A stretch of 64,000 nucleotides of DNA from Actinomycetota bacterium (GCA_005885405.1 VAYN01000007.1:27794-91793); one strand, 5' to 3'; counted from the first letter of the stretch, positions 33,263-40,763 are shown. Notes: a model not told the origin generated them from the letters alone. Program-made: numbers and translations.

Positions 33263-33553
33263 ATGGAGTTGAAGAGCGTCCCGGTCAAGAGCAACGACGT
33301 ACGCGTTCCCAAGCCAGAGGTCGGCAGCGCCTACCTCGTCGAGCGCTACAGCGCCGACAGCGTCAAGGCCGTGATCCTGCATCCGGACGACTTCGCCGAG
33401 CTGCAGAGCCGGGCGCGGATCCTCGAGGAGGCGGCCCGTCCCGCCGGCTTCGAGCTGACCGACCTCGGAGCCGAAGCTCACCAGATCGCCGAGTCCCGCG
33501 AGGGTGAGCTGATCGAAGACGAGGCGGCTGTCCGCAGCCTGCTCGGCCTTTGA
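33263..33553 (+). CDS. Putative type II antitoxin
   Basis: 96 residues. The N-terminal part (VKSNDVRVPKPEVG, AYLVERY) could be a small DNA-binding strand pair, followed by AVILHPDDFAELQSRARILEEA, a segment reminiscent of Phd/YefM-like antitoxins (KAVLVsxedyexL), and an acidic C-terminus rich in Glu/Asp that may wrap the toxin. Its stop overlaps the toxin start by 4 nt. The promoter carries a 20-bp palindrome that could be the site for autorepression. The family call is tentative; the context is the main support. Confidence 0.55.
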   Translation: MELKSVPVKSNDVRVPKPEVGSAYLVERYSADSVKAVILHPDDFAELQSRARILEEAARPAGFELTDLGAEAHQIAESREGELIEDEAAVRSLLGL

Positions 33554-34089
33554 CCATCGCAGCCGGCGAGGTGTACTGGGCCGTCGTGCCCTACACGCCG
33601 CAGGCGCCGTTCCAGGTGTTCGTCAAGGACAAGCCACCGGTCGCGGTCCCCGACGCCGGCACGATCGTCGAGGGCCTGCGCAAGGGAGGCGACGCCGAGC
33701 TGCGCTTTGTGGTCGAGGCCAAGGCAAGGCCCGTCCTCCTGCTTTCAGACCGAGTCGACCCGCGCACCGGTGACCTCTTCGGCCTCCGCCTCGTCCGGCT
33801 CGGATCGCTGGGGGAGGAGGCAGCCGAGCGGATCAGGGAGCAGCGGGAGCCTGGCCTCTTTCACCTCAAACCGGAGCGTTTCCCCGATCTCGATCAAGAG
33901 TCGGCGGCGATGATCAGCGCCCCGATCCGCCTCCACGAGAGCGCCGTCTACCTGGCCGAGCCCCTCGGTCGCCTCGACCAGAACGAGATGCGAGTGCTTG
34001 CCGAGCGCTTCGTCACCTACTGGGAGCTCGACCTCCACCAGCTCCTGATCGGGAAGATCAGGGAGCTCCTGCGCAAACGAGAGTCCTAG
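33550..34089 (+). CDS. PemK/MazF-like toxin candidate, larger than usual
   Basis: 179 residues, TTG start at 33550 overlapping the antitoxin stop (TTGA). MazF/PemK-like landmarks: GEVYWAVVPYTP at the N-terminus, ARPVLLLSDRVDP (compare RPALVLS), and late SAVYLAEPLGRLDQNEM (compare the strand-helix before IGRLS). MazF proteins are typically 110-120 residues; here an insert of about 40 residues (VFVKDKPPVAVP onward) separates the first two strands, and there is a C-terminal helical extension WELDLHQLLIGKIRELL. If active it would be an mRNA endoribonuclease. Gene order, overlap and operator support a toxin-antitoxin module. Confidence 0.55.
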   Translation: MTIAAGEVYWAVVPYTPQAPFQVFVKDKPPVAVPDAGTIVEGLRKGGDAELRFVVEAKARPVLLLSDRVDPRTGDLFGLRLVRLGSLGEEAAERIREQREPGLFHLKPERFPDLDQESAAMISAPIRLHESAVYLAEPLGRLDQNEMRVLAERFVTYWELDLHQLLIGKIRELLRKRES

Positions 34090-34126
34090 CGGCCGTTCGG
34101 CGCGCCGAACGTCTACGGAACGGCCG
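34090..34126. terminator. Bidirectional palindrome between toxin and potC genes
   Basis: A perfect 18-bp palindrome CGTTCGGCG/CGCCGAACG (34094-34111) lies in the 23-nt gap between two convergent stops. An alternative outer stem pairs CGGCCGTT (34090-34097) with AACGGCCG (34119-34126). Likely serves as terminator for both directions. Confidence 0.5.
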
Positions 34127-35000
34127 TCGCCTCGGTCTCGACGCCACCGCCGGCTCCGCGGCCGGCAGTGGCGCCGCCCTCCTCGGCTCCGAGGCGGTGG
34201 GCGAGGTAGACGGGGATGATCGAGATCAGGATCACGATCACCGCGACGGCGTTGACGATCGGGAGTTCGTGGGGGCGGAAGAGGTTGGAGTAGATCCAGA
34301 TCGGCAGGGTCTGTTCGCCGGCGCCGATCGTGAAGTTGGTGACGATGATCTCGTCGAAGGAGAGGGCGAAGGCGAGCAGGCCGCCGGCGATCAGGGCGCT
34401 TTTCATCCCCGGGAAGGTGACGTAGCGGAAGGTCTGCCAGGAGTGGGCGCCGAGGTCGGCTGAGGCCTCCTCGAAGGAACCCGAGAGTCGCCGTAGCCGC
34501 GCAACGGCGTTGTTGTAGACGACGACGATGCAGAAAGTGGCGTGACCGACGATCACGGTGAAAAGGCTGAGCGGGACGTCGAGGACCTGGGTGAAGGTGT
34601 TGGAGATTGCGACGCCGGTGACGATCCCCGGCAGGGCAATCGGCAGGATCACCAGGAAGCTGATCGTCTCGCGGCCGAAGAAGCGGTGGCGGGCGACTGC
34701 CAGGGAGGCCAGCGTCCCCAGCACTAGGGCGATGGACGCGGCGACGACGCCGGCCTTGATCGAGGTGATGAAGGCTTCGCGGGCGGAATCGTCCTTGAAG
34801 GCCTGGCTGAACCAGTGGGTGGTGAAGCCCGGGGGCGGCCACTCGAGGATCTTGCTCGAGTTGAAGGCGTAGACCCCGATCACGATCAGCGGGATGTAAA
34901 TGAAGGCGAGGGCAAGCGCGACGGCTGCCCGCAGCATCCACTTGGAGCGTCTCGAGAGCCTCATTGCGCGGTCGCCTCCATCAGACGTGCTCGAAGGCAC
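34113..35000 (-). CDS. potC: ABC transporter permease, PotC type (polyamine family)
   Basis: 295 residues, binding-protein-dependent transport permease with six TM helices. The coupling-helix EAA loop reads ASADLGAHSWQTFRYVTFPGM near residues 178-200, as in PotC. The N-terminal basic segment (RLSRRSKWMLR) precedes the first TM. The C-terminal Gly/Ala-rich tail is soluble. Start ATG 35000 overlaps the end of potB by 20 nt. Part of the potA-potD-potB-potC operon; substrate assigned as spermidine/putrescine or a related cation by family only. Confidence 0.82.
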   Translation of the reverse strand: MPSSTSDGGDRAMRLSRRSKWMLRAAVALALAFIYIPLIVIGVYAFNSSKILEWPPPGFTTHWFSQAFKDDSAREAFITSIKAGVVAASIALVLGTLASLAVARHRFFGRETISFLVILPIALPGIVTGVAISNTFTQVLDVPLSLFTVIVGHATFCIVVVYNNAVARLRRLSGSFEEASADLGAHSWQTFRYVTFPGMKSALIAGGLLAFALSFDEIIVTNFTIGAGEQTLPIWIYSNLFRPHELPIVNAVAVIVILISIIPVYLAHRLGAEEGGATAGRGAGGGVETEATAVP

Positions 35001-35868
35001 CCAGGCGGCGGGCGACCAGGAGGTAGGCGATCATCACGACGACGGGCACCAGCGCCAGGGCGGCGGCGAAGGGCTGGTTGTTGGAGATGTTGCTGAAGAT
35101 GACGTTGCCGAGGAACTGCTCGTTGGAGACTAGGCGCGGCGTGATGTAGTCGCCGAGGGTCAGCGAGAAGGTGAAGATCGAGCCGGCGACGACGGCAGGG
35201 AAGGCGAGGGGCAGGATCACCCGGCGGAAGGTCGTGAAGGGGGAGGCGCCGAGGTCCTCCGAGGCGCTGATCAGCGAGTTTGGGATTCGCTCGAGACCGG
35301 CGTAGATCGGCAGGATCATGTACGGGAGCCAGAGATAGCTGAAGACCAGCCAGACCGCGGTGGTCCCGTAGCCGGGGCCGTGGAGCCCGATCGGTTCGAG
35401 CGCCCAGTTGATCGCCCCGTTGGCCGAGAGCAGCGTTCGCCAGGCGTAGACCTTGACCAGGTAGCTCGACCAGAGCGGCAGCAGGATCCCGATCACCAGC
35501 AGCGCCTTGCCGCGCCGGCTCGCGATCTTCGCCATATAGAAGGCGATCGGAAAGGCGATCACCGCATCGGTGATCGTGACCAGGAGCGCGGTGCGGACCG
35601 TCCGCCAGGCGATGTCCTTGTAGACGGGTTCGTTCCACAGCGCTTCAAAGTTTTCGAGGGTGAAGCTCTTCTCGGTCAGCCCGCTCAACGGGTCGACCGA
35701 CCAGAAGGCGGCGACCAGGAGCAGGGCGAGGGACCCCAGGTAACCGATCACCAGCCAGCCGACCGGGCCGGCCAGCAGCGCCCCTACCTGCAAGCGCTCG
35801 CGGCCGTGGAAGAGGTCGGCCAGCTTGTGGCCGACCGACCTCCTCTCCGCAGCCGCTTCAGATGCCAT
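34981..35868 (-). CDS. potB: ABC transporter permease, PotB type (polyamine family)
   Basis: 295 residues with six TM helices. EAA loop ASEDLGASPFTTFRRVILPLAFPA, shortened here, lies near residues 200-225. The large periplasmic loop following TM1 (FWSVDPLSGLTEKSF) and AWRTVRTALLVTITDAVIAFP are typical of PotB. Located between potD (upstream, 17 nt gap) and potC (20-nt overlap). Together with PotC it forms the membrane channel energised by the ATPase at 37082-38317. Confidence 0.82.
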   Translation of the reverse strand: MASEAAAERRSVGHKLADLFHGRERLQVGALLAGPVGWLVIGYLGSLALLLVAAFWSVDPLSGLTEKSFTLENFEALWNEPVYKDIAWRTVRTALLVTITDAVIAFPIAFYMAKIASRRGKALLVIGILLPLWSSYLVKVYAWRTLLSANGAINWALEPIGLHGPGYGTTAVWLVFSYLWLPYMILPIYAGLERIPNSLISASEDLGASPFTTFRRVILPLAFPAVVAGSIFTFSLTLGDYITPRLVSNEQFLGNVIFSNISNNQPFAAALALVPVVVMIAYLLVARRLGAFEHV

Positions 35869-35885
35869 GAACTAGAGGCTCTTCC

Positions 35886-37085
35886 TCAGCCTTTGATCGT
35901 CGTCCAGGCTTTCACCCAGTCGTTGTAGTCCATGCATTCGCCATCGCCGGTGCCGCAGTCGGCGAGCGGGGTTTCCCAGTAGTAGACCCGCTCCCAGAAT
36001 TCCGGTTCTTCGGCGTGGTATTCGGCGCAGAAGTTCTTATTCGCCGTCTCTTTGCAGGCGAGTTCCTGTGCCGGTGCCTCGCCGAAGTATTCGGCGACTT
36101 CCGCGTTGACTTTCGGTTCGATGATCCAGTTCATCCACTCGTACATGCAGTTCGGATGTTTGGCGTCCTTGGCCAGCATCCAGGTGTCGGACCATCCGGT
36201 TGCACCCTCTTCGGGCAGGAAGCCCTGGCTTGCCGGGCTGGCAGCGACCGGCGCGCCTTCTTCCTTCAGCGCGAAGTACTGGTACTGCCAGGTGGTGCCG
36301 ACGACGTTGTCTTCGTTGGCGAAGCCGGAGATCTGCTTGGCCGCTTCAGACCAGTATTCGCCGACGTAGGGCTGCTGTTCTTCCAGCAGCTTGACCGCCG
36401 CGTTGAACTGCTCTTCGTCCAGCGCGTAGGGGTTTTCGATCCCCAGGTCCGGTTCGTGGGTCTTCAGGTAGACGGCCGCTTCGGCGATCGACATCGGATC
36501 GTCGTACTGGCTGATCTTGCCTTTGTATTTGGCGGCCTCTTTCGGGTCCATCGTCACCGCCCAGGACTTCGGTGCCGGTTTCACGCCATTCGAGTTCCAC
36601 ATCAACAGGTTGGCGCCGCGGCCGTGCGGGATGCCGTAGTTGACCCCGTCGAAGGTGTTGTAGGGCTGGTCTTTGAGGTCGGCGAAGACCGTCTCGTAGT
36701 TGGGGACGAGGTCGACGTTGACCGGAGCGACCAGGTCGGCCGCGACGAGCCGGGCGCTGGCGTTGCCGGAGGCAGAGACGCCGTCGTACTGCCCGGTTTT
36801 CATCAGCTCGACCATTTCGTCAGAGGTGCCGGCTTCCTTGTTGTTGACTTTGCAGCCGGTTTTCTGTTCGAACGGTTTGCTCCATTCGGGTTCCACGTAG
36901 CCGGCCCAGGAGATCAGCGATACTTCGCCCTCTCCCTTGCCGACCTTTTGCAGTTCTTCGCTGCTACTGCCGCCGGTGGTGTCGTCGCTGCCGCCCCCGC
37001 AACCTGCAAGCGCGAGCATGAAGACGACCAGGCCGGCGACGACGAGCCACGCCGTGCGGGCGGGATTGCCATCCCTTCTCCTCAT
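35886..37085 (-). CDS. potD: Polyamine-type ABC transporter substrate-binding lipoprotein
   Basis: 399 residues. Lipoprotein signal peptide (LVVAGLVVFMLALAGCGGG, lipid Cys at the C of AGC), then a solute-binding fold: VSLISWAGYVEPEW at the start of the mature domain, FDGVNYGIPHGRGANLLMW, and FLPEEGATGWSDTWML. PotD/PotF-like layout suggests binding of polyamine or a similar compound. ATG at 37085 is fixed by an AGGAGG site 10-15 nt upstream. It overlaps the potA stop (ATGA, 37082-37085), so translation of PotA and PotD is coupled. Confidence 0.82.
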   Translation of the reverse strand: MRRRDGNPARTAWLVVAGLVVFMLALAGCGGGSDDTTGGSSSEELQKVGKGEGEVSLISWAGYVEPEWSKPFEQKTGCKVNNKEAGTSDEMVELMKTGQYDGVSASGNASARLVAADLVAPVNVDLVPNYETVFADLKDQPYNTFDGVNYGIPHGRGANLLMWNSNGVKPAPKSWAVTMDPKEAAKYKGKISQYDDPMSIAEAAVYLKTHEPDLGIENPYALDEEQFNAAVKLLEEQQPYVGEYWSEAAKQISGFANEDNVVGTTWQYQYFALKEEGAPVAASPASQGFLPEEGATGWSDTWMLAKDAKHPNCMYEWMNWIIEPKVNAEVAEYFGEAPAQELACKETANKNFCAEYHAEEPEFWERVYYWETPLADCGTGDGECMDYNDWVKAWTTIKG

Positions 37086-38317
37086 GATGCTGCTACCTCC
37101 TCGTTGGTTGACTTCCCGCCGACAGCGGCCGCGTGCTCCGGCCGCCACCCGACTAGGACCTCGTTTCCCTGCGCTGGCAGCGCGCCCGAAGACGCACTCT
37201 CCACGTTCTGTCTTACGAGCTGGAGCTTCTCCCCAGTGTCCAGCTGAATCGTGAAGCGGGTAACCATGCCGGCGTAGGCGACGTCGACGATGCGGCCGGT
37301 CTCCGTGTGGAGACCGTCGCTCGGAGCGCCCGGCTCAAGTAGATCGATCTTCTCCGGGCGGATCGTCATCCGCTGCCCGTCGCGCTCGATCAGGTTGGAG
37401 ACGCCGACGAAGCCGGCGACGAACTCGTTCGCCGGGTGCTCGTAGAGCTCCAGCGGCGGGCTCACCTGCTCGATCCGGCCGCCGTTAAAGACGGCGATGC
37501 GGTCGCTCATCGTCAGCGCCTCGTCCTGGTCGTGGGTGACGTATACGAAAGTGATCCCGACCTCGCCCTGAATCGTCTTCAGCTCCGTCTGCATCTCCTC
37601 GCGCAGCTTCAGGTCGAGGGCGCCGAGCGGCTCGTCGAGCAGCAGCACCTTGGGCCGGTTGACGATCGCCCGCGCCAAGGCGACGCGCTGGCGCTGGCCG
37701 CCGGAGAGCTCGCCGGGCTTGCGGTCCGCGTAGCCCGGCAGGCGCACCATCTCCAGCGCATCCTCACCGCGCTTGATGCGCTCGGCCTTGCCGACGCCGG
37801 CGACCTTCATCCCGTAGGCGACGTTCTCGCCGACGCTCATGTGGGGGAAGAGGGCGTAGTCCTGGAACACCGTGTTGACGGCGCGGTCGTACGGCGGCAC
37901 CCCGCTGACATCCTCGCCGGCCAGCTCGATCGTCCCCTCGGTCGGGTCCTCGAAGCCGGCGATCATCCGCAGCGTCGTCGTCTTCCCCGAGCCCGAGGGC
38001 CCCAGCATCGTGAAGAACTCTCCCTTCGCGATCTCCAAATCGATCCCCGCAACCGCGGCCACCTCCCCGTAGTACTTCGTGAGGCCGGTGAGACGGATGT
38101 CAGGAGTGCTCGCGTCTATACGTGGGACGTTATCCGGGGAGGTGCGGATTGCAAGAACAAAGTGGACGGCGGGGATTAGCCGGGGTGGAGTACGGCTGTT
38201 TGGGGGCGGGAGGCGGTGGGGGTCCCTGGGAGCACCTCCGCCGAGTCGGGGTGGGGTCAGGCTGCCGCCCCGGGCCGCAACGCTCGGTCTCCGTGCCAAG
38301 TACCCAGGGACCCCCAC
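37082..38317 (-). CDS. potA: Polyamine-type ABC transporter ATPase (start codon unclear)
   Basis: Walker A GPSGSGKTT, Q-loop FQDYALFP, signature LSGGQRQRVALARA and Walker B VLLLDEP identify an ABC ATPase; the C-terminal TOBE region (IRPEKIDL) fits PotA/PotG. The recognisable protein starts about 38100 with DIRLTGLTKYYG. No in-frame ATG, GTG or TTG occurs between there and 38299 (TTG) or 38317 (GTG), and both of those lie in palindrome D1. I therefore give the full open frame; the true start may be a non-standard codon (for example ATA at 38117-38119) or lie in the palindrome, adding about 70 Pro/Arg-rich residues. The cognate binding protein and permeases follow. Confidence 0.82.
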   Translation of the reverse strand: MGVPGYLARRPSVAARGGSLTPPRLGGGAPRDPHRLPPPNSRTPPRLIPAVHFVLAIRTSPDNVPRIDASTPDIRLTGLTKYYGEVAAVAGIDLEIAKGEFFTMLGPSGSGKTTTLRMIAGFEDPTEGTIELAGEDVSGVPPYDRAVNTVFQDYALFPHMSVGENVAYGMKVAGVGKAERIKRGEDALEMVRLPGYADRKPGELSGGQRQRVALARAIVNRPKVLLLDEPLGALDLKLREEMQTELKTIQGEVGITFVYVTHDQDEALTMSDRIAVFNGGRIEQVSPPLELYEHPANEFVAGFVGVSNLIERDGQRMTIRPEKIDLLEPGAPSDGLHTETGRIVDVAYAGMVTRFTIQLDTGEKLQLVRQNVESASSGALPAQGNEVLVGWRPEHAAAVGGKSTNEEVAAS

Positions 38318-38328
38318 CGCCTCCCGCC
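38205..38328 (+). repeat. Long palindrome D1 (26-bp perfect arms, 72-nt loop)
   Basis: Arms 38205-38230 and 38303-38328 are perfectly complementary. Each arm has a GGGGGTCCC core. D1 lies in the non-conserved stretch between the recognisable part of potA and grpB. From 38125 to 38424 there is no recognisable coding sequence other than this element and P2. Confidence 0.9.
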
Positions 38329-38353
38329 AGTCAGCCGCGGTGGGGTTCAGTTG

Positions 38354-38394
38354 CGTGGTTCCTTTGTCCGGCTATAGAGGACTAAGGAGCCACG
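38354..38394 (+). repeat. Palindrome P2, copy of P1 (3617-3657)
   Basis: Arms 38354-38369 and 38379-38394 (16 bp, two mismatches) around a 9-nt loop. Over 45 nt it matches P1 at 38 positions. It lies 30 nt before the grpB start. Confidence 0.8.
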
Positions 38395-38424
38395 GAACTC
38401 GATTTCAGTGAGAGGGTGCGGCTC

Positions 38425-38922
38425 ATGGCTGGTGATGAAGCGATTCGGCTTGTTTCTTATGACCCCAGTTGGCCCGAGCGGTTCGAGGAGGAGCGGGTTG
38501 CTCTGGAGGGGGCGATCGGGGAGTGGGTGGTTGGCGGGATCCACCACGTCGGGAGCACGGCGGTGCCGGGGATGGAGGCGAAGCCGATCATCGACATCCT
38601 CGTGGGGGTGCGGGATCTGGATGAAGCTCGCGCCTGCTTCGACCCCCTCGCCGAGCTGGACTACCTCTACGCGCCGTACCTGCCGGAGCAGATGCGCTGG
38701 TTCTGCAAGCCAGATCCAGCGCACCGGACCCACCACTTGCACTTGGTCCCCGTCAACTCACAGCGATACCGCGACGAGCTCGCCTTCCGCGACAAGCTGC
38801 GCTCTGACCCTGGCCTGGCCCAGCGCTACGTCGCACTGAAGCGAGAACTAGCTGCGGGGCATCCCTCGGACCGCGAGGCATATACGGATGGCAAGAGCAC
38901 CTTCATCTCTCGCTGTCTCTGA
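38425..38922 (+). CDS. GrpB-family (UPF0157) nucleotidyltransferase-like protein
   Basis: 165 residues, normal for the family. GrpB landmarks: VSYDPSWPERFEEER, IHHVGSTAVPGMEAKPIIDI and THHLHLVPVNS followed by RDELAFRDKLRSDP. The GS...KPIID core is a minimal nucleotidyltransferase fold; some relatives are fused to dephospho-CoA kinase, but the biochemical role is not settled. ATG 38425 preferred over GTG 38416 because of GAGGG 8 nt upstream. The gene is bracketed by palindromes D1/P2 and D2, and its 5' part uses more T-ending codons than its neighbours, so it may be a recent arrival. Confidence 0.82.
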   Translation: MAGDEAIRLVSYDPSWPERFEEERVALEGAIGEWVVGGIHHVGSTAVPGMEAKPIIDILVGVRDLDEARACFDPLAELDYLYAPYLPEQMRWFCKPDPAHRTHHLHLVPVNSQRYRDELAFRDKLRSDPGLAQRYVALKRELAAGHPSDREAYTDGKSTFISRCL

Positions 38923-38934
38923 TCCAACTGTCGA

Positions 38935-39057
38935 AGGAGCGGGCGGGGCACCCCCTGAGCGCCACTTAGCACGAGGCGGGCCAGCAACCTTCTAGCGCCA
39001 GCGGCTGCGAACCCACCCGCCAAGCTGCGGCGAGCAGGGGGTGCCCCGCCCGCTCCT
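38935..39057 (+). repeat. Long palindrome D2 (23-bp perfect arms, 77-nt loop)
   Basis: Arms 38935-38957 and 39035-39057 pair perfectly and extend by 4 bp beyond a 2-nt mismatch. Each arm has a GGGGCACCCC core. It fills the gap between the convergent grpB and NlpC/P60 genes and may terminate both. Confidence 0.9.
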
Positions 39058-39071
39058 ACCTAAGACCCTCG

Positions 39072-39626
39072 CTAGTAACCAGCGGGGTGACGCGCGGTGA
39101 AGCCGACGTTGTCGCGCAGATCCTCGTGCCAGCGGGGGCCCGTTTCGCCGCCCGAGTCGCCGGAAGTGTCCCAGCGGAAGCCGGCGATCACGGCGTAGGC
39201 GTGGCCGCCGTTGGCCCAGACGGTGATCCAGCGCCCTTCGCCTTCTTCGGCCCAGTTCATCATCGGGCCCGAGGGAAGGGGGCTTTCGAGGAATTTGCCG
39301 CCGTGGAGGGCGAAGCTGACCGAACCGGAGCAGTCGTAGCCGGCGTCCCACCAGCGGGCGTGGCCTCCGCCGTAGATGTAGGGCTTGCTGCGGATCTTGT
39401 TGGCCGCGGCGATTACGCGCTTGACCCGGGCGGGCGCGCTCGCCGGCGGGATCAGCATCCCGTTGTCCAGCAGCTTCGCCTTCGCGGTCGGCGTGCAGAC
39501 ATCGACTTCAGCGGGGGACATACCGCCGGTCGTGCAGCGAGCGGAGGCGCTGCCCGGGGCGATCAAAGCGGTGGCGAAGAGGGCGATGACAAGCGCAAGC
39601 CCAGCCAACCTGAAGTTGTGACGCAA
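39072..39626 (-). CDS. Secreted NlpC/P60-like cell-wall hydrolase
   Basis: 184 residues. Signal peptide (LAGLALVIALFATALIAPGSASA) followed by a cysteine peptidase domain: KPYIYGGGHARWWDAGYDCSGS, partly quoted, holds the catalytic Cys in DCSGSVSFAL, and GHAYAVIAG holds the catalytic His. Expected to cut peptidoglycan stem peptides outside the cell. The open frame extends far upstream, but TTG 39626 with GAAGGAG 6 nt before it starts the signal peptide cleanly. The 5' leader is a ydaO-type c-di-AMP riboswitch, as is common for actinobacterial cell-wall hydrolases (Rpf, NlpC/P60). Confidence 0.78.
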   Translation of the reverse strand: MRHNFRLAGLALVIALFATALIAPGSASARCTTGGMSPAEVDVCTPTAKAKLLDNGMLIPPASAPARVKRVIAAANKIRSKPYIYGGGHARWWDAGYDCSGSVSFALHGGKFLESPLPSGPMMNWAEEGEGRWITVWANGGHAYAVIAGFRWDTSGDSGGETGPRWHEDLRDNVGFTARHPAGY

Positions 39627-39639
39627 ACCGATTCTCCTT

Positions 39640-39785
39640 CGTCGGCCTACGGGGTTAGCTGTCGGGCTGGCGCGAAAGGAGCTTGCGCCCCCACCTTCAA
39701 CTTGGTGGGTTAGCCCCGAAAACGTGGTTCCCCCGCTCCTCGTACGCTCTTTGCGCTGAGGATTCGGCGTTTCGGTTACTGACCG
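39640..39785 (-). promoter_or_regulatory. ydaO/yuaA-type c-di-AMP riboswitch
   Basis: On the minus strand the leader contains, in order, CCGAATCCTC, GAGCGGGGGAACCACG, TTTTCGGGGCTAACCC, a hairpin CCACCAAGTTGAAGGTGG, CTTTCGCGCCAGCCC and GACAGCTAACCCCGTAGGC. These match the conserved blocks of the ydaO riboswitch (GGGGGANCCA, UNGGGGNNAAUC, CGUCAGCUAACCUCGNAGGC). It ends about 7 nt before the Shine-Dalgarno sequence of the hydrolase gene. c-di-AMP binding would normally switch the gene off. Confidence 0.88.
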
Positions 39786-39884
39786 GCGGCAGTGTAGACG
39801 ATCGCGCGGCGGTCTGCTTACAAAACGCAAATATTTGCCCGGAGAACCCGCTCCCATCGAGGTTCTGTTCGACGCGGCGGCTGG

Positions 39885-39890
39885 TAGCTT
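39885..39890 (+). promoter_or_regulatory. -10 hexamer TAGCTT, leaderless promoter candidate
   Basis: TAGCTT ends 10 nt before the ATG at 39901 of the SDR gene. Confidence 0.4.
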
Positions 39891-39900
39891 GCGCCCTGGG

Positions 39901-40704
39901 ATGAACCTTTCGGGCCGAAAAACGCTGCTGACCGGGGCCACGGGCGGGCTTGGCAGGGCGATCGCGCAGGCGATGGCCGAGCGCGGCGCAGTGCTCTCGC
40001 TGAGTGCTCGCAACCGCGAGGCGCTGGAGGCGATGGCCGCCGAGCTGCCCGGCAGCGGCCACTCGGTCCTCCCAGCCGACCTTGCCGAGCCCGACGCCGC
40101 CGCGCGCCTCGCCGCCGAGGCCGCTGGCACCGAGATCCTCGTCGCCAACGCCGGCCTTCCAGCTGCGGGCAGGGTGGAGGACTTCAGCTCTGAGCAAGTG
40201 AAGCGGGCCCTGCGGGTCAACCTCGAGGCGCCGATGCTGCTCGCCCAGGCGCTCTACCCGGCGATGGTCGAGGCGGGCGCCGGGCATCTGCTCTTCGTCG
40301 CTTCTCTCTCCGGCAAGGCAGCGAGCCCGCGCTCGGCTATCTACAACGCGACCAAGTTCGGTCTCCGCGGCTTTTCCCTCGGCCTCCGCGCCGACCTGGT
40401 GCCGAAGGGCGTCGGCGTCTCGCTGCTGACCCCGGGCTTCATCCGGGAAGCGGGGATGTTCGCCGACGCCGGCGCCAAGCCACCGCCGGGGATGGGCACC
40501 GCCACCCCCGAGCAGGTCGGCGCGGGTGCTGTCAAGGCGATCGAGCGCGACAAGGTCGAGGTGACCGTGGCGCCGCTGCAGCAACGCGCCGGCGCCCACC
40601 TGGCAGCGATCAGCCCCGCGCTCAGCGTCAAGGTCCAGAGTGGCTCCGCCGGCCAGAAGGCAGCCGACGCGATCGCCGACGGCCACCCGGCCGACAAGCG
40701 CTGA
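39901..40704 (+). CDS. Short-chain dehydrogenase/reductase
   Basis: 267 residues. TGATGGLGRAIAQAM (NADP-type glycine motif; SARNRE at the second strand favours NADP), LVANAGLPAAG, FVASLSGKAAS and IYNATKFGLRG (catalytic Tyr and Lys). The C-terminal region after residue 190 is basic and may bind a membrane or long-chain substrate. The substrate is unknown; many such SDRs act on acyl or ketone groups. ATG 39901 begins the conserved fold and follows TAGCTT; upstream open frame is noncoding. Followed by aconitase with its own promoter. Confidence 0.72.
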   Translation: MNLSGRKTLLTGATGGLGRAIAQAMAERGAVLSLSARNREALEAMAAELPGSGHSVLPADLAEPDAAARLAAEAAGTEILVANAGLPAAGRVEDFSSEQVKRALRVNLEAPMLLAQALYPAMVEAGAGHLLFVASLSGKAASPRSAIYNATKFGLRGFSLGLRADLVPKGVGVSLLTPGFIREAGMFADAGAKPPPGMGTATPEQVGAGAVKAIERDKVEVTVAPLQQRAGAHLAAISPALSVKVQSGSAGQKAADAIADGHPADKR

Positions 40705-40757
40705 GCCGCTGGCTCGCCAGGCGCCTCGGCCGCGCCGAGCCGGCGCCACGTTTTCCT

Positions 40758-40763
40758 TAGACT
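40758..40763 (+). promoter_or_regulatory. -10 hexamer TAGACT, leaderless promoter candidate for aconitase
   Basis: TAGACT ends 7 nt before the GTG at 40771. Confidence 0.45.
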
